From FEN-1219 sp035548835 (lineage in GTDB: Bacteria; Pseudomonadota; Gammaproteobacteria; Steroidobacterales; Rariloculaceae): a stretch of 23,049 nucleotides of DNA. The stretch spans positions 1 through 23,049 of the forward strand of contig DASZSB010000075.1 in NCBI GenBank assembly GCA_035548835.1. Direction: 5' to 3'. Below are positions 22,935 through 23,049 of the stretch, piece after piece (position 1 is the first letter of the stretch; every line of letters begins with the position of its first letter). Under the pieces are notes generated by a model that was given only the letters and a program-made list of their open reading frames with translations, was not told where the DNA came from and ran no database searches. The position numbers and the translations under genes are program-made.

Positions 22935-23049
22935 GCCCGCGCGCACCGCCGATCGGCTCGACGAGTTGCTCGTCGCCCGCGCGACGGAAGGTCTCGCGGC
23001 CGCCGAGCAGCGCGAGCTCGAGCGCCTGCTCGCGGAACGGCCCGGGACC
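22927..23049 (+). CDS. Probable anti-sigma factor (N-terminal 41 residues; runs off the window)
   Basis: Starts at ATG 22927 inside the end of the sigma gene (8-base overlap), the usual coupling of sigma/anti-sigma pairs. The visible part, with RLDELLVARATEGLAAAEQRELERLL, is a charged helical pair of the type found at the N-terminus of RskA-like anti-sigma factors. No zinc-binding HxxxCxxC pattern is seen in the 41 residues available. Whether it has the single transmembrane helix and periplasmic domain of RskA, or a soluble ChrR-like domain, cannot be decided here. Confidence 0.65.
   Translation, partial: MAEPARTADRLDELLVARATEGLAAAEQRELERLLAERPGT

Noticed and set aside
22380..23049. Naming the sigma/anti-sigma pair RpoE-ChrR
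   Set aside because: Only 41 residues of the partner are visible and they look more RskA-like, with no zinc-binding pattern; the gene order also fits sigK-rskA better.

Overview
The window is about 23 kb of a GC-rich (roughly two-thirds G+C by eye) bacterial chromosome. It is densely packed with tightly coupled genes. A GTP-type PEP carboxykinase, a class III HpaD-type dioxygenase, a HyfBCEFGI-like cluster and a DUF2878/DUF1295/CFA-type lipid cluster together suggest a free-living aerobic proteobacterium. A gamma- or betaproteobacterium is my guess. No rRNA, tRNA, CRISPR array, phage gene or insertion sequence is visible.

Layout. (1) 1-2703, minus strand: the start of an RRM RNA-binding protein; a secreted PQQ glucose/sorbosone-dehydrogenase-like beta-propeller followed by a clear intrinsic terminator; and a prolyl-4-hydroxylase-like 2-oxoglutarate dioxygenase with a helical-repeat N-terminus. 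(2) 2811-9931, minus strand: a six-gene operon transcribed hyfB-C-E-F-G-I, with gaps of at most 4 nt or short overlaps. It encodes a membrane complex related to complex I and group 4 [NiFe] hydrogenases. All four Ni-binding cysteines of the large subunit are replaced and no ferredoxin subunit is present, so it is an energy-converting hydrogenase-related (Ehr) complex rather than a hydrogenase. (3) 9932-12198, plus strand: an AT-rich perfect palindrome in the divergent control region, a small ribbon-helix-helix protein and pckG, with two alternative hairpins between the two genes. (4) 12202-14042, minus strand: a lone homoprotocatechuate-2,3-dioxygenase homologue and a fluoroacetate-dehalogenase-like hydrolase. 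(5) 14238-15476, plus strand: an RpfG-like protein with an internally deleted receiver domain and a degenerate HD-GYP domain.

(6) 15651-22274, plus strand: a seven-gene, mostly overlapping lipid-modification operon. The order is CNMT/CFA-like methyltransferase, DUF2878 membrane protein, DUF1295 reductase-like membrane protein, acyl desaturase, FAD amine-oxidase-like protein, DUF1365 protein and a second CFA-like methyltransferase. An ECF sigma factor (22380-22934) and the start of its probable anti-sigma factor follow. The tail of this block has the same gene content and order as the mycobacterial Rv0449c-Rv0448c-ufaA1-(Rv0446c)-sigK-rskA locus. Two hairpins, one very large, lie between the last lipid gene and the sigma gene.

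How the genes may work together. The desaturase could supply unsaturated acyl chains that the two methyltransferases, the flavoprotein and the reductase-like protein then convert to modified (methyl-branched, cyclopropane or furan-type) membrane lipids, under control of the adjacent sigma/anti-sigma pair. The Ehr complex probably moves ions across the membrane, but its redox partner cannot be read from this window. The two most attractive systems are the non-hydrogenase Ehr operon and the extended SigK-like lipid operon with two methyltransferases whose bicarbonate-site residues differ.
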